Assembly: GCF_039729145.1 (NCBI RefSeq)
Contig: NZ_CP155793.1
Span: forward strand, 186,001 to 250,000
DNA: 64,000 nucleotides
Reading direction: 5' to 3'
Source of the DNA: Microbacterium sp. SY138
GTDB taxonomy: Bacteria; Actinomycetota; Actinomycetes; Actinomycetales; Microbacteriaceae
A program made the translations under genes and the position numbers. The notes beneath the pieces are model-generated. The model was not told where the DNA came from. It saw nothing but the letters and a program-made list of their open reading frames with translations, and made no database searches. Positions 1 through 7,982 of the stretch are shown here, piece by piece (positions within the stretch are counted from its first letter, which is position 1; each line of letters opens with the position of its first letter).

Positions 1-1200
1 GACCCCGTCATCGCCCAGCTGTCGTCGTTCGCGACCTTCGCCGTCGGATTCTTCCTCCGTCCGGTCGGCGGCATCATCTGGGGTATCGTCGGCGACCGCC
101 GGGGCCGCAAGGTCGTTCTCATGAGCACGGTCATCGGCATGGGGGTAGCGACCACGGGCATCGGCCTGATCCCTTCCGACCAGATGATCGGCATCGCTGC
201 ACCGCTGCTGCTGTTGTTCTTCCGGCTCTGCCAGGGCTTCTTCGTCGGCGGCGAGATGGGCGGTGCGGCCACGATGGTCGTCGAAGCCGCGCCGACCGGC
301 AAGCGGGGGCTCTACGGAGCCTTCCTCATCAGCGGTGCGGGTGTCGCCAACGTGGTCTCGGGCGGTCTGATGGCAGGTCTCGGGCTCACGCCGGAATCGT
401 GGTTCCTGCAGTGGGGGTGGCGCATCCCGTTCGTCTTCTCGATCGTGCTCGCGATCGCGGCAGTGCTGCTTCGTCGCCAGCTCGAGGAGTCTGAGGCGTT
501 CACCGACACGCAGACGCTTCTCCTCGCCACCACGGGCAAGAAGCCCAACCCGCTCATCGAGGTCTTCCGTCACCCGAAGAACGCGATCATGGGCATCCTC
601 ATCGGGTTGCCGCAGTCGATCGCCGGCTACGTCATCCTCACGTACGGTCTGGCGTTCATCGTGTCGAACCAGCAGCTGCCGGCCTGGATGGGGTTCGCCG
701 GCACCATGCTCGTGGGTCTGCTGCAGATCGTCGTCGCTCCGCTGTGGGGTGCGATCTCCGATCGCATCGGCAGGCGGACGGTCTACATCATCGGCTGTCT
801 CGGCTTCGCGGCCATGGTCTATCCGGCCTTCATGATGTTCAGCACGGGGAACATGTGGCTGATCTGGCTCGGACAGATCCTCGGGTTCGTCATCTTCGGC
901 GTTGCGATGCAGGCGACCCTCTCGACGATGCTCGTGGAGATGTTCGATCCGGAGGCTCGGACGACAGGCGTGAACATCGGCTACCAGATCTCCAACACCC
1001 TCGGCGGCGGCCTCGCCCCGCTGATCTGCACGGCACTGGTGGCGGCTGCCGGAGGCGCCTTCTGGCCGGTCGTCGTGTACGCGGCGGTGATCGCGGTGGT
1101 CGGTGTGATCGCCACACTGGTCGCCTCGGTCCAGCCCGATGTCGAGGGTGCGGGGCGCCTGCACGAGCTGAAGACGAGCACGCCGGTGAAGACGCGATGA
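1..1200 (+). CDS. MFS transporter, metabolite:H+ symporter (MHS) type, 5' truncated
   Basis: Proton-coupled uptake permease of the major facilitator superfamily; the reading frame is open from base 1, so the N-terminus lies outside the window and 399 residues are visible. The loop motif GDRRGRK (codons about 31-37, the conserved MFS motif between TM2 and TM3) and the phrase RLCQGFFVGGEMGGA are typical of the MHS subfamily (KgtP/ProP/ShiA-like). Several further hydrophobic segments follow. Its stop overlaps the start of the D-serine dehydratase-like gene (ATGA), and the next two genes process D-amino acids, so the likely substrate is an amino acid or an N-acyl derivative. Substrate is inference; family is confident. 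Confidence 0.9.
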   Translation, partial: DPVIAQLSSFATFAVGFFLRPVGGIIWGIVGDRRGRKVVLMSTVIGMGVATTGIGLIPSDQMIGIAAPLLLLFFRLCQGFFVGGEMGGAATMVVEAAPTGKRGLYGAFLISGAGVANVVSGGLMAGLGLTPESWFLQWGWRIPFVFSIVLAIAAVLLRRQLEESEAFTDTQTLLLATTGKKPNPLIEVFRHPKNAIMGILIGLPQSIAGYVILTYGLAFIVSNQQLPAWMGFAGTMLVGLLQIVVAPLWGAISDRIGRRTVYIIGCLGFAAMVYPAFMMFSTGNMWLIWLGQILGFVIFGVAMQATLSTMLVEMFDPEARTTGVNIGYQISNTLGGGLAPLICTALVAAAGGAFWPVVVYAAVIAVVGVIATLVASVQPDVEGAGRLHELKTSTPVKTR

Positions 1201-2456
1201 CGATGGATGACGCAGGAGTGCTCTCCGCGCGCGACAAGGGCCTACCTGGGCGTGCGGCCGGACTGACGGTGACGGAATTCCTCGCGACAGCCCCACGACT
1301 CGAGGAGTTCTGGACTCCGCTGATCGTGCTCGACGACGCAGCGATGACGGCGAACGTCGCCACGATGGCGCAGTGGTGCGCGGAGCGCGGCCTCGCCCTC
1401 ATGCCCCACGGCAAGACCACCATGGCGCCTGCGCTGTGGAAGCGGCAGAGGGATGCGGGCGCGCTCGGCATCACCTTCGCGACCATGGGGCAGGTTCGTA
1501 CCGCCCGCGATCTGGGCGTCGATTCGGTGATGCTCGCGAACGCCGCCGTCGATCGGCCGGCGCTGGCGTGGCTGGCGCAGGAGCTGGCGGATCCGGGTTT
1601 CCGGTTCGTGAGCTGGGCCGATTCGGTTGCGACGGTCGAGACGATGGAGGCGGCTCTGCTCTCCACCGCGACACCGCGCCCGGTCGACGTCTGCGTCGAG
1701 CTCGGCGGCGAAGGGGGTCGGACGGGTGCGCGGTCGATCGCGGAGGCCGTGCGTGTGGCTGAGCGCATCGCCGCATCCTCCGTGCTGCGCCTCGCCGGAG
1801 TGGCCGGATACGAGGGGAGCCTCGCGCACGATCGCTCCCCCGCGGCTCTCGCGGCCGTCCGCGCGTACCTGCAGTCCCAGCTCGAACTGCACTCCGCGAT
1901 CACGCCTCTCTACGACGCCGGCGAGCTCTTCGTGACCGCCGGCGGCAGTGCCTACTTCGATGTCGTCGCTGACGTCTGGGGGACGACCGCGCGCGATGAC
2001 CGTACGCATTTCACCCTTCGCTCCGGCGCCTACATCGTGCATGACGATGGTTTCTATCGAGGCATCTCGCCGTTCGATGAGGGGGCAGTGCAGGCGGAAG
2101 ACTCTCCTCGATTCCTGAACGCGATGCACGCGATCGCGCGCGTCGTGTCGGCGCCGGAACCGGGACTGGCTCTCGTCGACGCCGGGAAGCGAGACCTGCC
2201 CTACGACGAAGGTCTGCCGATCCCGCGCTCCTGGTCCAGAGGTGTCGCCGGGCCCTGGCAGCCGCTGCACGGCGAGGTCTCGGCGATGAACGATCAGCAC
2301 TCGTACGTCCGCTCGGAGCAGTCTCTCGCGATCGGCTCGGTCGTTCGTCTCGGGCTGTCGCACCCCTGCACCGCCTTCGACAAGTGGCGCGTGCTGCCGG
2401 TCGTCGAGTCCGCCGGATCCGACGTCGTGACCGGCCTCGTCCGCACCTACTTCTGA
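1197..2456 (+). CDS. D-serine dehydratase-like / amino acid deaminase (fold-type III PLP enzyme)
   Basis: 419-residue PLP enzyme of the alanine-racemase N-terminal-domain group that includes eukaryotic-type D-serine dehydratase and D-threonine aldolase. The PLP lysine is in MPHGKTTMAP (Lys73). Near the C-terminus SHPCTAFDKW (His389, Cys391) matches the zinc-binding His-x-Cys of D-serine dehydratases. Start chosen at the ATG overlapping the upstream stop (ATGA); an in-frame ATG lies two codons later, and the open frame further upstream is out of frame inside the transporter. Predicted role: deamination or cleavage of a D-hydroxy or other D-amino acid in the cytoplasm, giving an enamine/imine that the RidA encoded downstream could hydrolyse. 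Confidence 0.88.
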   Translation: MTMDDAGVLSARDKGLPGRAAGLTVTEFLATAPRLEEFWTPLIVLDDAAMTANVATMAQWCAERGLALMPHGKTTMAPALWKRQRDAGALGITFATMGQVRTARDLGVDSVMLANAAVDRPALAWLAQELADPGFRFVSWADSVATVETMEAALLSTATPRPVDVCVELGGEGGRTGARSIAEAVRVAERIAASSVLRLAGVAGYEGSLAHDRSPAALAAVRAYLQSQLELHSAITPLYDAGELFVTAGGSAYFDVVADVWGTTARDDRTHFTLRSGAYIVHDDGFYRGISPFDEGAVQAEDSPRFLNAMHAIARVVSAPEPGLALVDAGKRDLPYDEGLPIPRSWSRGVAGPWQPLHGEVSAMNDQHSYVRSEQSLAIGSVVRLGLSHPCTAFDKWRVLPVVESAGSDVVTGLVRTYF

Positions 2457-2464
2457 GGGGAGCG

Positions 2465-4054
2465 ATGATGATTCGATCAGTTCTCCGCGGCGGTTCAGTC
2501 GTCGACGCGACAGGCCCGATGCGCGCTGATGTCGCGATCGAGAACGGGCTCGTCACGAAGGTCGGTCGGGTCGATGCGCATGACGGCGACGAAATGATCG
2601 ACGTCTCTGATCGCCTGGTGATTCCCGGATTCATCGACGTGCACTCGCATGCCGATGGCCTGTTGAACGATCCGGACGTCACTCTCGCTCTGCTGCGACA
2701 GGGGATCACGACCGTGATCGCCGGCCAGGACGGAGTGTCGTACGCGCCGGGCAGCGGTGAGTACGCGTCGGAGTACTTCGCCGCCATCAACGGGACGCAC
2801 CCCACCTTTCGGGGCGGGGGCGTAGATGCCTACCTCGCCTCCGTCGACGGGATCTCAGCAGTGAATGCCGGCTATCTCGTACCGGCGGGCACCGTGCGCT
2901 TCGAGGTGTGTGGGCGCAAGGCTGGTTCAGCGAGCGAGGACGAGCGCCGACGCATGCGTGCTCTGGTCGCGCAAGGCATGTCCGACGGCGCCCTCGGGCT
3001 CTCGACCGGTCTGGACTACACGCCCGGTCTCTTCCAGGACGCGGCGGAGATAGCCGCCCTCTGTGAACCGGTCGCGCGTGCCGGCGGAGTGTACGTGACG
3101 CACATGCGCGGAGGATATGAGGCGAACACGGCTGCCGGTATGGATGAGATCGCGGAGATCGCCCGGATGGCCGCTGCGCATGCGGGATCTCCTTTGTCCG
3201 TGCACATCTCGCACTTCCACGCCGACGCCGACATCGTGCTGGATCAGCTCGATGCGCTGGGTGCCGCCGGTGTGGACGCGACTTTCGACGCCTACCCCTA
3301 CACCCGCGGCTGCACGCTGCTGGGCATGCCGCTGCTCCCACCTGCGGTGTCGGCACTGCCGGTGGCGGCGGCGGTTGCGGTGATCGCGGATCCTTCTCGC
3401 CGTGCCGAGCTGCGCGAGCTGTGCACGCTGCGGGCGGAACGCAGCGCCAGCCTCGGCCCGGAATGGGCGGACATGATCACACTCGCTCACCTCGCCGCGC
3501 CCGAGTGGGCGTGGGCGCACGGGCTCACGCTGCGCGAGGCGGCCGCCCGTGCCGGCGTCGCACCGGTCGACCTCGCCCTCGATGCGCTTGCCGCCTGCCG
3601 TCTGGAGTGCAGCGCGGTGATGGCAGTACGCAGCCCTCGCTCGGGAGCGGAACTCGCTCGCATCTTCCGGCATCCCGGGCAGATGGGCGGCTCCGACGGG
3701 ATCTTCATCGGCGCCCATCCCCATCCGCGAGCGGCCGGCTCGTTCTCGCTTTTCCTGCGCGAATACGTGCGGGAGCGGGCGAGCTGGACGTGGTCGGATG
3801 CGGTGCACCACCTGTCGGCGCTGCCTGCGCGACGCTTCGGTCTCGGGCGTCGGGGCGCCGTCGTGGCCGGGGCGATCGCCGACCTCGTGGTTGTCGACCC
3901 GGAGACGGTCACCGATACCGCCACCTACGAGAACCCTCGGGGTCGCGGTGCGGGTATCGACGACGTGTTCGTCGCCGGTATCCGTGTTCTCGCTGACGGG
4001 TGCCTGACCGGTGCCCAGCCGGGCCGCGGGCTCCGCCGTTCACCTCAGACCTGA
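2465..4054 (+). CDS. N-acyl-D-amino-acid deacylase (D-aminoacylase family)
   Basis: 529-residue amidohydrolase. The metal-binding HxH motif is in PGFIDVHSHADG (His60, His62), followed by HISHFHADAD and a C-terminal small beta domain typical of D-aminoacylase/dihydroorotase-like enzymes. It hydrolyses N-acyl-D-amino acids to D-amino acid and carboxylate. The start ATG at 2465 follows a GAGGGG Shine-Dalgarno overlapping the upstream stop; a second ATG follows immediately. Position between a D-serine dehydratase-like enzyme and RidA supports a pathway from N-acyl-D-amino acid to 2-oxoacid. Exact acyl and side-chain preference cannot be read from sequence. Confidence 0.9.
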   Translation: MMIRSVLRGGSVVDATGPMRADVAIENGLVTKVGRVDAHDGDEMIDVSDRLVIPGFIDVHSHADGLLNDPDVTLALLRQGITTVIAGQDGVSYAPGSGEYASEYFAAINGTHPTFRGGGVDAYLASVDGISAVNAGYLVPAGTVRFEVCGRKAGSASEDERRRMRALVAQGMSDGALGLSTGLDYTPGLFQDAAEIAALCEPVARAGGVYVTHMRGGYEANTAAGMDEIAEIARMAAAHAGSPLSVHISHFHADADIVLDQLDALGAAGVDATFDAYPYTRGCTLLGMPLLPPAVSALPVAAAVAVIADPSRRAELRELCTLRAERSASLGPEWADMITLAHLAAPEWAWAHGLTLREAAARAGVAPVDLALDALAACRLECSAVMAVRSPRSGAELARIFRHPGQMGGSDGIFIGAHPHPRAAGSFSLFLREYVRERASWTWSDAVHHLSALPARRFGLGRRGAVVAGAIADLVVVDPETVTDTATYENPRGRGAGIDDVFVAGIRVLADGCLTGAQPGRGLRRSPQT

Positions 4055-4078
4055 ATCGTCAACGAAAGGAAAAGAAAG

Positions 4079-4462
4079 ATGCCGAAGACCGGATTCTACG
4101 CAGACGGGGCACCCACGCCCGCCGGCCCCTACAGCCACGGAGTGGTCGCGAACGGATTCCTCTACACTGCGGGGTTCGGACCGCAGGATGCGGCGAACGA
4201 CCACGCGGTTCCCGCGAGCGTGGGCGACCAGACCCGCCAGGTGCTCCGGAACATCCAGAAGGTGCTCGCGGTGCACGGGCTGACCACGGACGACGTCGTG
4301 AAGTCGACTGTGCATCTGCAGGACCTCGCCGATTTCGCCGAGTTCAACGAGGCCTACGAGGAGTTCTTCACCGCGCCGTACCCCGTGCGCACAACCGTGG
4401 GCTCGCAACTGGCGAACATCCTCGTCGAGATCGACGTGGTCGCGGCTCTGCGCCAGGCGTGA
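4079..4462 (+). CDS. ridA: RidA family enamine/imine deaminase
   Basis: 127 residues, the usual length for RidA (YjgF/YER057c/UK114). Conserved GPYSHGV near the N-terminus, AGFGPQD, and PVRTTVGS carrying the catalytic arginine (Arg104, equivalent to E. coli Arg105). It hydrolyses reactive 2-aminoacrylate and related imines released by PLP dehydratases, which fits its place as last gene of the D-amino-acid operon. A purine-rich AAAGGAAAAG ribosome site lies just upstream. A hairpin terminator follows at 4620-4655. Confidence 0.92.
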   Translation: MPKTGFYADGAPTPAGPYSHGVVANGFLYTAGFGPQDAANDHAVPASVGDQTRQVLRNIQKVLAVHGLTTDDVVKSTVHLQDLADFAEFNEAYEEFFTAPYPVRTTVGSQLANILVEIDVVAALRQA

Positions 4463-4548
4463 TCCCGCGCCTCCTCCCGGGCGGAGTTCTCCGCGTCGGG
4501 AGGAGCATCCGGGCGGAAGGATCCTCCCGAGAGGGGGAACTCCTCCCT

Positions 4549-4599
4549 ACGCCGAGGTCCGAAGCTACGCCGAGGTCCGAAGCTACGCCGAGGTCCGAC
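4549..4599 (+). repeat. 18-bp tandem repeat, 2.8 copies
   Basis: Unit ACGCCGAGGTCCGAAGCT occurs at 4549-4566, 4567-4584 and partially at 4585-4599, identical over the shared bases. It lies in the gap between the convergent ridA and ABC-permease genes, upstream of the shared terminator hairpin. No coding role is evident. Likely a slippage-type minisatellite. Confidence 0.8.
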
Positions 4600-4619
4600 A
4601 CCTCGCCGAGCGCGGCGAA

Positions 4620-4655
4620 ACGCCCCGGCCGGGTCGAGTGACCCGGTCGGAGCGT
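4620..4655. terminator. Bidirectional hairpin terminator between ridA and the ABC exporter
   Basis: CCGGCCGGGTC-gagt-GACCCGGTCGG forms an 11-bp stem with one mismatch, extended by acgc/gcgt outside. No long U-tract, as is common in high-GC actinobacteria. Serves two convergent operons. Confidence 0.65.
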
Positions 4656-4675
4656 CCCGTCTCGCTGGGCGAAGA

Positions 4676-5443
4676 TCAGCTGACCTTCTTCCGGTACGAG
4701 ATGATCGCGAACACGTAGGCGACCACGAGGATGCCGACGCACCAGGCGAGGGCGACCCAGATGTCGTTGCCGACGGGCTTCTCGGCGAAGAGTGCCTGGA
4801 TGGTGTTGACGATCGAGGTGACCGGCTGGTTGTCGGCGAACCACTGCACCGGAGCCGGCATGGTGTCGGTCGGCACGAACGCCGAGCTGATGAACGGCAG
4901 GAAGATCAGCGGGTACGAGAACGCGCTCGCGCCGTCGACCGTCTTGGCGTTCAGACCCGCGATGATCGCCAGCCACGTGAGGGCCAGGGTGAACAGCATC
5001 AGGATGCCGATGACTCCGAGCCAGGCCCAGAAGCTCGCCCCGGTGCGGAAGCCCATCAGGAATCCGACGCCGAAGATGATCGCCAGGGTGATGGCGTTCG
5101 CCGTCAGAGACGTGAGCACGTGCGCCCACAGCACGCTCGATCGCGCGATCGGCATGGAGTGGAACCGCTCGAAGATGCCGCTCTGCATGTCGGTGAACAG
5201 TCGGAACGCCGTGTAGGCGATGCCGGATGCGATCGCGATGAGCAGGATGCCGGGCAGCAGGTAGTTCACGTAGTTGTCGGTGCCGGTGCTCTGCTGGAGT
5301 GCACCGCCGAAGACGTAGACGAACAGGAGCATCAGCGCGATCGGGGTGACCGCCGTGGTGATGATCGTGTCGGGACTGCGGAAGATGTGCCGCATGGAGC
5401 GGCCGGTGAGTGTCGCCGTATCGGCGGCGAAGTGCGTGCTCAT
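4676..5443 (-). CDS. ABC-2 type transporter permease (DrrB-like)
   Basis: 255-residue integral membrane permease of the ABC-2 family, about six hydrophobic segments, with the early motif RSPDTIITTAVTPIALMLLF typical of daunorubicin-resistance (DrrB) permeases. Partner of the ATPase immediately upstream; its ATG overlaps that gene's stop (ATGA). Together they form an exporter for a drug, lipid or peptide. Last gene of a four-gene PadR-led operon. Substrate unknown. Confidence 0.9.
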   Translation of the reverse strand: MSTHFAADTATLTGRSMRHIFRSPDTIITTAVTPIALMLLFVYVFGGALQQSTGTDNYVNYLLPGILLIAIASGIAYTAFRLFTDMQSGIFERFHSMPIARSSVLWAHVLTSLTANAITLAIIFGVGFLMGFRTGASFWAWLGVIGILMLFTLALTWLAIIAGLNAKTVDGASAFSYPLIFLPFISSAFVPTDTMPAPVQWFADNQPVTSIVNTIQALFAEKPVGNDIWVALAWCVGILVVAYVFAIISYRKKVS

Positions 5444-6216
5444 GCTGCGTTCTCCTTTCCGGAGGCCTTGGGGCCGATGAGGGTGAGGAAGATCTCCTCG
5501 AGGGTGGGCTGCTTCTCGACGTACTCGACCTTGGCGGCGGGGAGCAGCCGCTTGAGGCCGGCGAGGGTGTCGTCGGCGATGATGCGACCCTCGTGCAGGA
5601 TCGCGATGCGGTCGGCCAGCTGCTCCGCCTCGTCGAGGTACTGTGTGGTGAGCAGCACGGTGGTGCCGCTGTTCGCGAGCTGTTTGACCACGTCCCACAC
5701 CTCGATGCGGGCTTCGGGGTCGAGGCCCGTGGTCGGTTCGTCGAGGTAGATGACCTCGGGGTCGCCGACCAGGCTCATCGCGATGTCGAGCCGGCGACGC
5801 ATGCCGCCGGAGTAGGTGCCGACCTTGCGGCCGCCGGCATCGGTCAGACGGAACGTCGCCAGCAGGTCGTCGGCGACCTTCCCGGCGTCGGGCAGGTGCC
5901 GCAGCTTCGCGACCAGCACGAGGTTCTCGCGTCCGGTGAGGATCTCGTCGACGGCGGCGAACTGCCCGGTGAGGCTGATGCGCTCACGGACGCCGACCGG
6001 GTCGGAGGCGACATCCACGCCCTGCACGGTCGCCGTGCCGGCGTCTGCCTTCAGCAGGGTGGAGAGGATGCGCACCATGGTGGTCTTGCCGGCGCCGTTC
6101 GAGCCGAGGAGGGCGAAGATGCTGCCCTTCTCGACCTCGAAGTCGACGCCGCGCAGCACGTGCAGATCCTTGTACGACTTCTCGATGCCGCGCACCGAGA
6201 TGGCGGGGTTCGTCAT
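5440..6216 (-). CDS. ABC transporter ATP-binding protein (DrrA-like)
   Basis: 258-residue ATPase. Walker A GSNGAGKTT (residues 38-46), signature YSGGMRRRL, Walker B VIYLDEPTTGLDP, H-loop near TTQYLDEAEQLADR. The C-terminal extension after about residue 215 matches the DrrA-type tail. Start at ATG 6216, which overlaps the upstream DUF1048 stop (ATGA); the longer open frame upstream lies inside that gene. Energises the DrrB-like permease. Confidence 0.93.
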   Translation of the reverse strand: MTNPAISVRGIEKSYKDLHVLRGVDFEVEKGSIFALLGSNGAGKTTMVRILSTLLKADAGTATVQGVDVASDPVGVRERISLTGQFAAVDEILTGRENLVLVAKLRHLPDAGKVADDLLATFRLTDAGGRKVGTYSGGMRRRLDIAMSLVGDPEVIYLDEPTTGLDPEARIEVWDVVKQLANSGTTVLLTTQYLDEAEQLADRIAILHEGRIIADDTLAGLKRLLPAAKVEYVEKQPTLEEIFLTLIGPKASGKENAA

Positions 6217-6584
6217 GACTCGTTCTCCTTCTTCTTCGCGTCGTCGAACGCCTTGATGAGGCGTGCGCGCTCCTTGTCGATCCACTGCGTGCCGCCGTAG
6301 GCACGGGCGTAGTCCTCGGCGTACTCCACGGGGTCATCGCCCACGATGGCGCTGACCGGCGTGCCGTCGACTGCGGCGCGCTCCCACAGGTCGGCGAGGT
6401 CGAGGAACATCGTGACGATCGTGTCGCCGTCGGTGATGCCGCCGTAGTACAGGTAGTACCGGTACTGGGCGTTCGCCACCTCGCGGTACGGCGAGGGGAG
6501 GGCGTCGATGCGGGCCTTGGCCTGCTTGTACTGCTTCTTCTGCTCGAGCGATCCGGTGAGCGCTTCGATCCACTTTGCGGCCAT
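6213..6584 (-). CDS. DUF1048 family protein
   Basis: 123-residue soluble protein of the DUF1048 family, commonly found between a PadR regulator and a DrrAB exporter. Rich in Lys, Asp and aromatic residues (REVANAQYRYYLYYGG), no signal peptide or membrane segment. Lies 2 bp after the padR stop and overlaps the ATPase gene by ATGA, so it is translated with the exporter. Molecular role unknown. Confidence 0.85.
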   Translation of the reverse strand: MAAKWIEALTGSLEQKKQYKQAKARIDALPSPYREVANAQYRYYLYYGGITDGDTIVTMFLDLADLWERAAVDGTPVSAIVGDDPVEYAEDYARAYGGTQWIDKERARLIKAFDDAKKKENES

Positions 6585-6586
6585 GA

Positions 6587-6949
6587 TCAGTTCTCCTTGT
6601 TCGGGGTGGTGCTCGTATTGTCGGTGTCGGTCTTGTTCAGCTGTGCGATGTGCTGCGCGAGGAAGTCCCAGGTCTTCCAGAACTCCTCGAGCTCCTGGCG
6701 GCCCTGTGCGTTCAGGGTGTACACCTTGCGCGGCGGACCCTTCTCGCTCGGGACCTTCTCGACGTCGACGAGGTTCTTCTGCTCGATGCGCACGAGGAGT
6801 GCGTAGATCGTGCCCTCGGCGATGTCGGTGAATCCGTGGTCGCGGATGCGTGTGGTGATCTCGTACCCGTATGCCGGCTGCTCGGCGAGGAGGGCCAGAA
6901 CGATGCCCTCCAGAGTGCCCTTGAGCATCTCGGTCATCTGCTTGCCCAT
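6587..6949 (-). CDS. PadR family transcriptional regulator
   Basis: 120-residue winged-helix repressor. PadR features: GTLEGIVLALLAEQPAYGYEI, EGTIYALLVRIEQKNLV (recognition helix and wing) and a C-terminal dimerisation helix. The ATG at 6949 sits behind a strong AGGAGG ribosome site; the longer frame to 7033 runs into the operator and is unlikely. First gene of the exporter operon; probably autoregulates it through the palindromes at 6973-7041. Confidence 0.93.
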   Translation of the reverse strand: MGKQMTEMLKGTLEGIVLALLAEQPAYGYEITTRIRDHGFTDIAEGTIYALLVRIEQKNLVDVEKVPSEKGPPRKVYTLNAQGRQELEEFWKTWDFLAQHIAQLNKTDTDNTSTTPNKEN

Positions 6950-6972
6950 CAGGTCCTCCTTTCGTTTCGGTT

Positions 6973-7041
6973 GGTACTCAGTGTTGCTGGGTACCGGTAC
7001 AAAGTAACACTGAGTACCGGTACTTAGCAACACCGAATACC
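6973..7041 (-). promoter_or_regulatory. PadR operator and promoter of the exporter operon
   Basis: A perfect 13-bp inverted repeat, GGTACTCAGTGTT (6973-6985) and AACACTGAGTACC (7006-7018). A third related half-site (GGTACTTAGCAACACCG) starts at 7019, and GTACC/GGTAC steps recur between them. On the minus strand TTGCTA and TACTTT with an 18-base spacer make a reasonable -35/-10 pair inside the repeats, so repressor binding would block the promoter. The match to PadR is by position and symmetry. Confidence 0.7.
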
Positions 7042-7099
7042 AAACTTTTTCGGACGAGATCCCGAAGCGGTTCCGGGCGCGCGAGAACGACCGTCGACG

Positions 7100-7166
7100 G
7101 CGAGGGTGGAGACGCGAGGAGTGGAGAGGAAGGCGTGGAGAGGGGAAGCGCGGAGAGGGGGAAGCG
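7100..7166 (-). promoter_or_regulatory. Pyrimidine-rich, G-poor tract after lysM (possible Rho site)
   Basis: On the minus strand this stretch, just 3' of the lysM stop, is almost only C and T, built from three imperfect copies of a unit like CTTCCCCTCTCCACG. C-rich, G-poor, unstructured RNA of this kind is what Rho loads on. No intrinsic hairpin was found downstream of lysM. Functional assignment is inference. Confidence 0.35.
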
Positions 7167-7169
7167 CTG

Positions 7170-7943
7170 CTACGGGAACATGCGGCGCAGCAGCGCCAGG
7201 TCGTCGGTGCTCAGGGCCTGTGAGATCACGGCCGCCGTCTCCGGGGGCATGTCCTTCTCCAGCCGCTGCCACAGCCACCGCGCGGCACCCAGGTCTGCGG
7301 TGGCGACAGCGGTGGAGAACGCTGCCACTCCGTCGTAGTAGGGGATGGTCGAAGACCCGGGTTCGGCGTTGTACGGCGAGTAGATGTCGACGAACGGAAG
7401 CGTCGGGTCCGGTCGCAGGTATAGCACGTCCCCGGGAGCGATCGGCTCATTGCCGCGCACGTGGTTGAAGCTGCCGACGGTGACGTAGTCGACGCAGAAG
7501 CGCTCGCCGATCGCGATGAGGCTGTCGCCGGCCTGCACCTCGTAAGAGAAGATCTGGCCGTCGGCATCGAGGGTGACCGGCCCGCGTGCCAGCTCCGACG
7601 CGCCCAGGTCGACGAGCTCGCCCAGGAGCTTCCCGTGGGCCGGGGAGCCGTCGTCGCTCCCGATGTTGATGAACGCGTTGGTGGTGCAATCACCCGGTCC
7701 GCGGGCGGGAACGCTGATGCCATCGCCCAGATCGACGTATCCGACCGGATCAGAGGCGTCGGCGGCACTCGTCGGGGCCGTGGAGGGTTCGGCGGCGAAG
7801 CGTTCCGACGCCCACGAAGCCGCATCGACGACGGCGGGTGCGGCGCTGATCACGGCGGGAGCGGCAACGGCGACCAGCCCGGCGACGGCCACGACGACGA
7901 CGGCAGTGGTGATCCTGGTGTTGCGCTTCATCCCCGACAGCAT
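7170..7943 (-). CDS. Exported LysM-domain protein
   Basis: About 257 residues. An N-terminal hydrophobic segment (TTAVVVVAVAGLVAVAAP) acts as signal peptide or anchor. A LysM-type module in the middle (SYEVQAGDSLIAIGERFCVD ... PIAPGDVLYLRP) predicts binding to peptidoglycan N-acetylglucosamine. The C-terminal part, with an acidic/hydrophobic helix near the end, matches nothing I recognise. Start is uncertain: ATG 7943, ATG 7931 (closest to the signal peptide) and GTG 7958 are all in frame and none has a strong ribosome site. Probably a cell-envelope protein; no enzymatic motif seen. Confidence 0.8.
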   Translation of the reverse strand: MLSGMKRNTRITTAVVVVAVAGLVAVAAPAVISAAPAVVDAASWASERFAAEPSTAPTSAADASDPVGYVDLGDGISVPARGPGDCTTNAFINIGSDDGSPAHGKLLGELVDLGASELARGPVTLDADGQIFSYEVQAGDSLIAIGERFCVDYVTVGSFNHVRGNEPIAPGDVLYLRPDPTLPFVDIYSPYNAEPGSSTIPYYDGVAAFSTAVATADLGAARWLWQRLEKDMPPETAAVISQALSTDDLALLRRMFP

Positions 7944-7982
7944 GGCATCGCTCGGCACCGCGGCGGTAGAGCGGGTGCCGGG

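Noticed and set aside
744..1196. Upstream extension of the D-serine dehydratase-like frame
   Set aside because: It overlaps the transporter in another frame and encodes Arg/Gly-rich sequence; the overlapping ATG at 1197 is the natural start.
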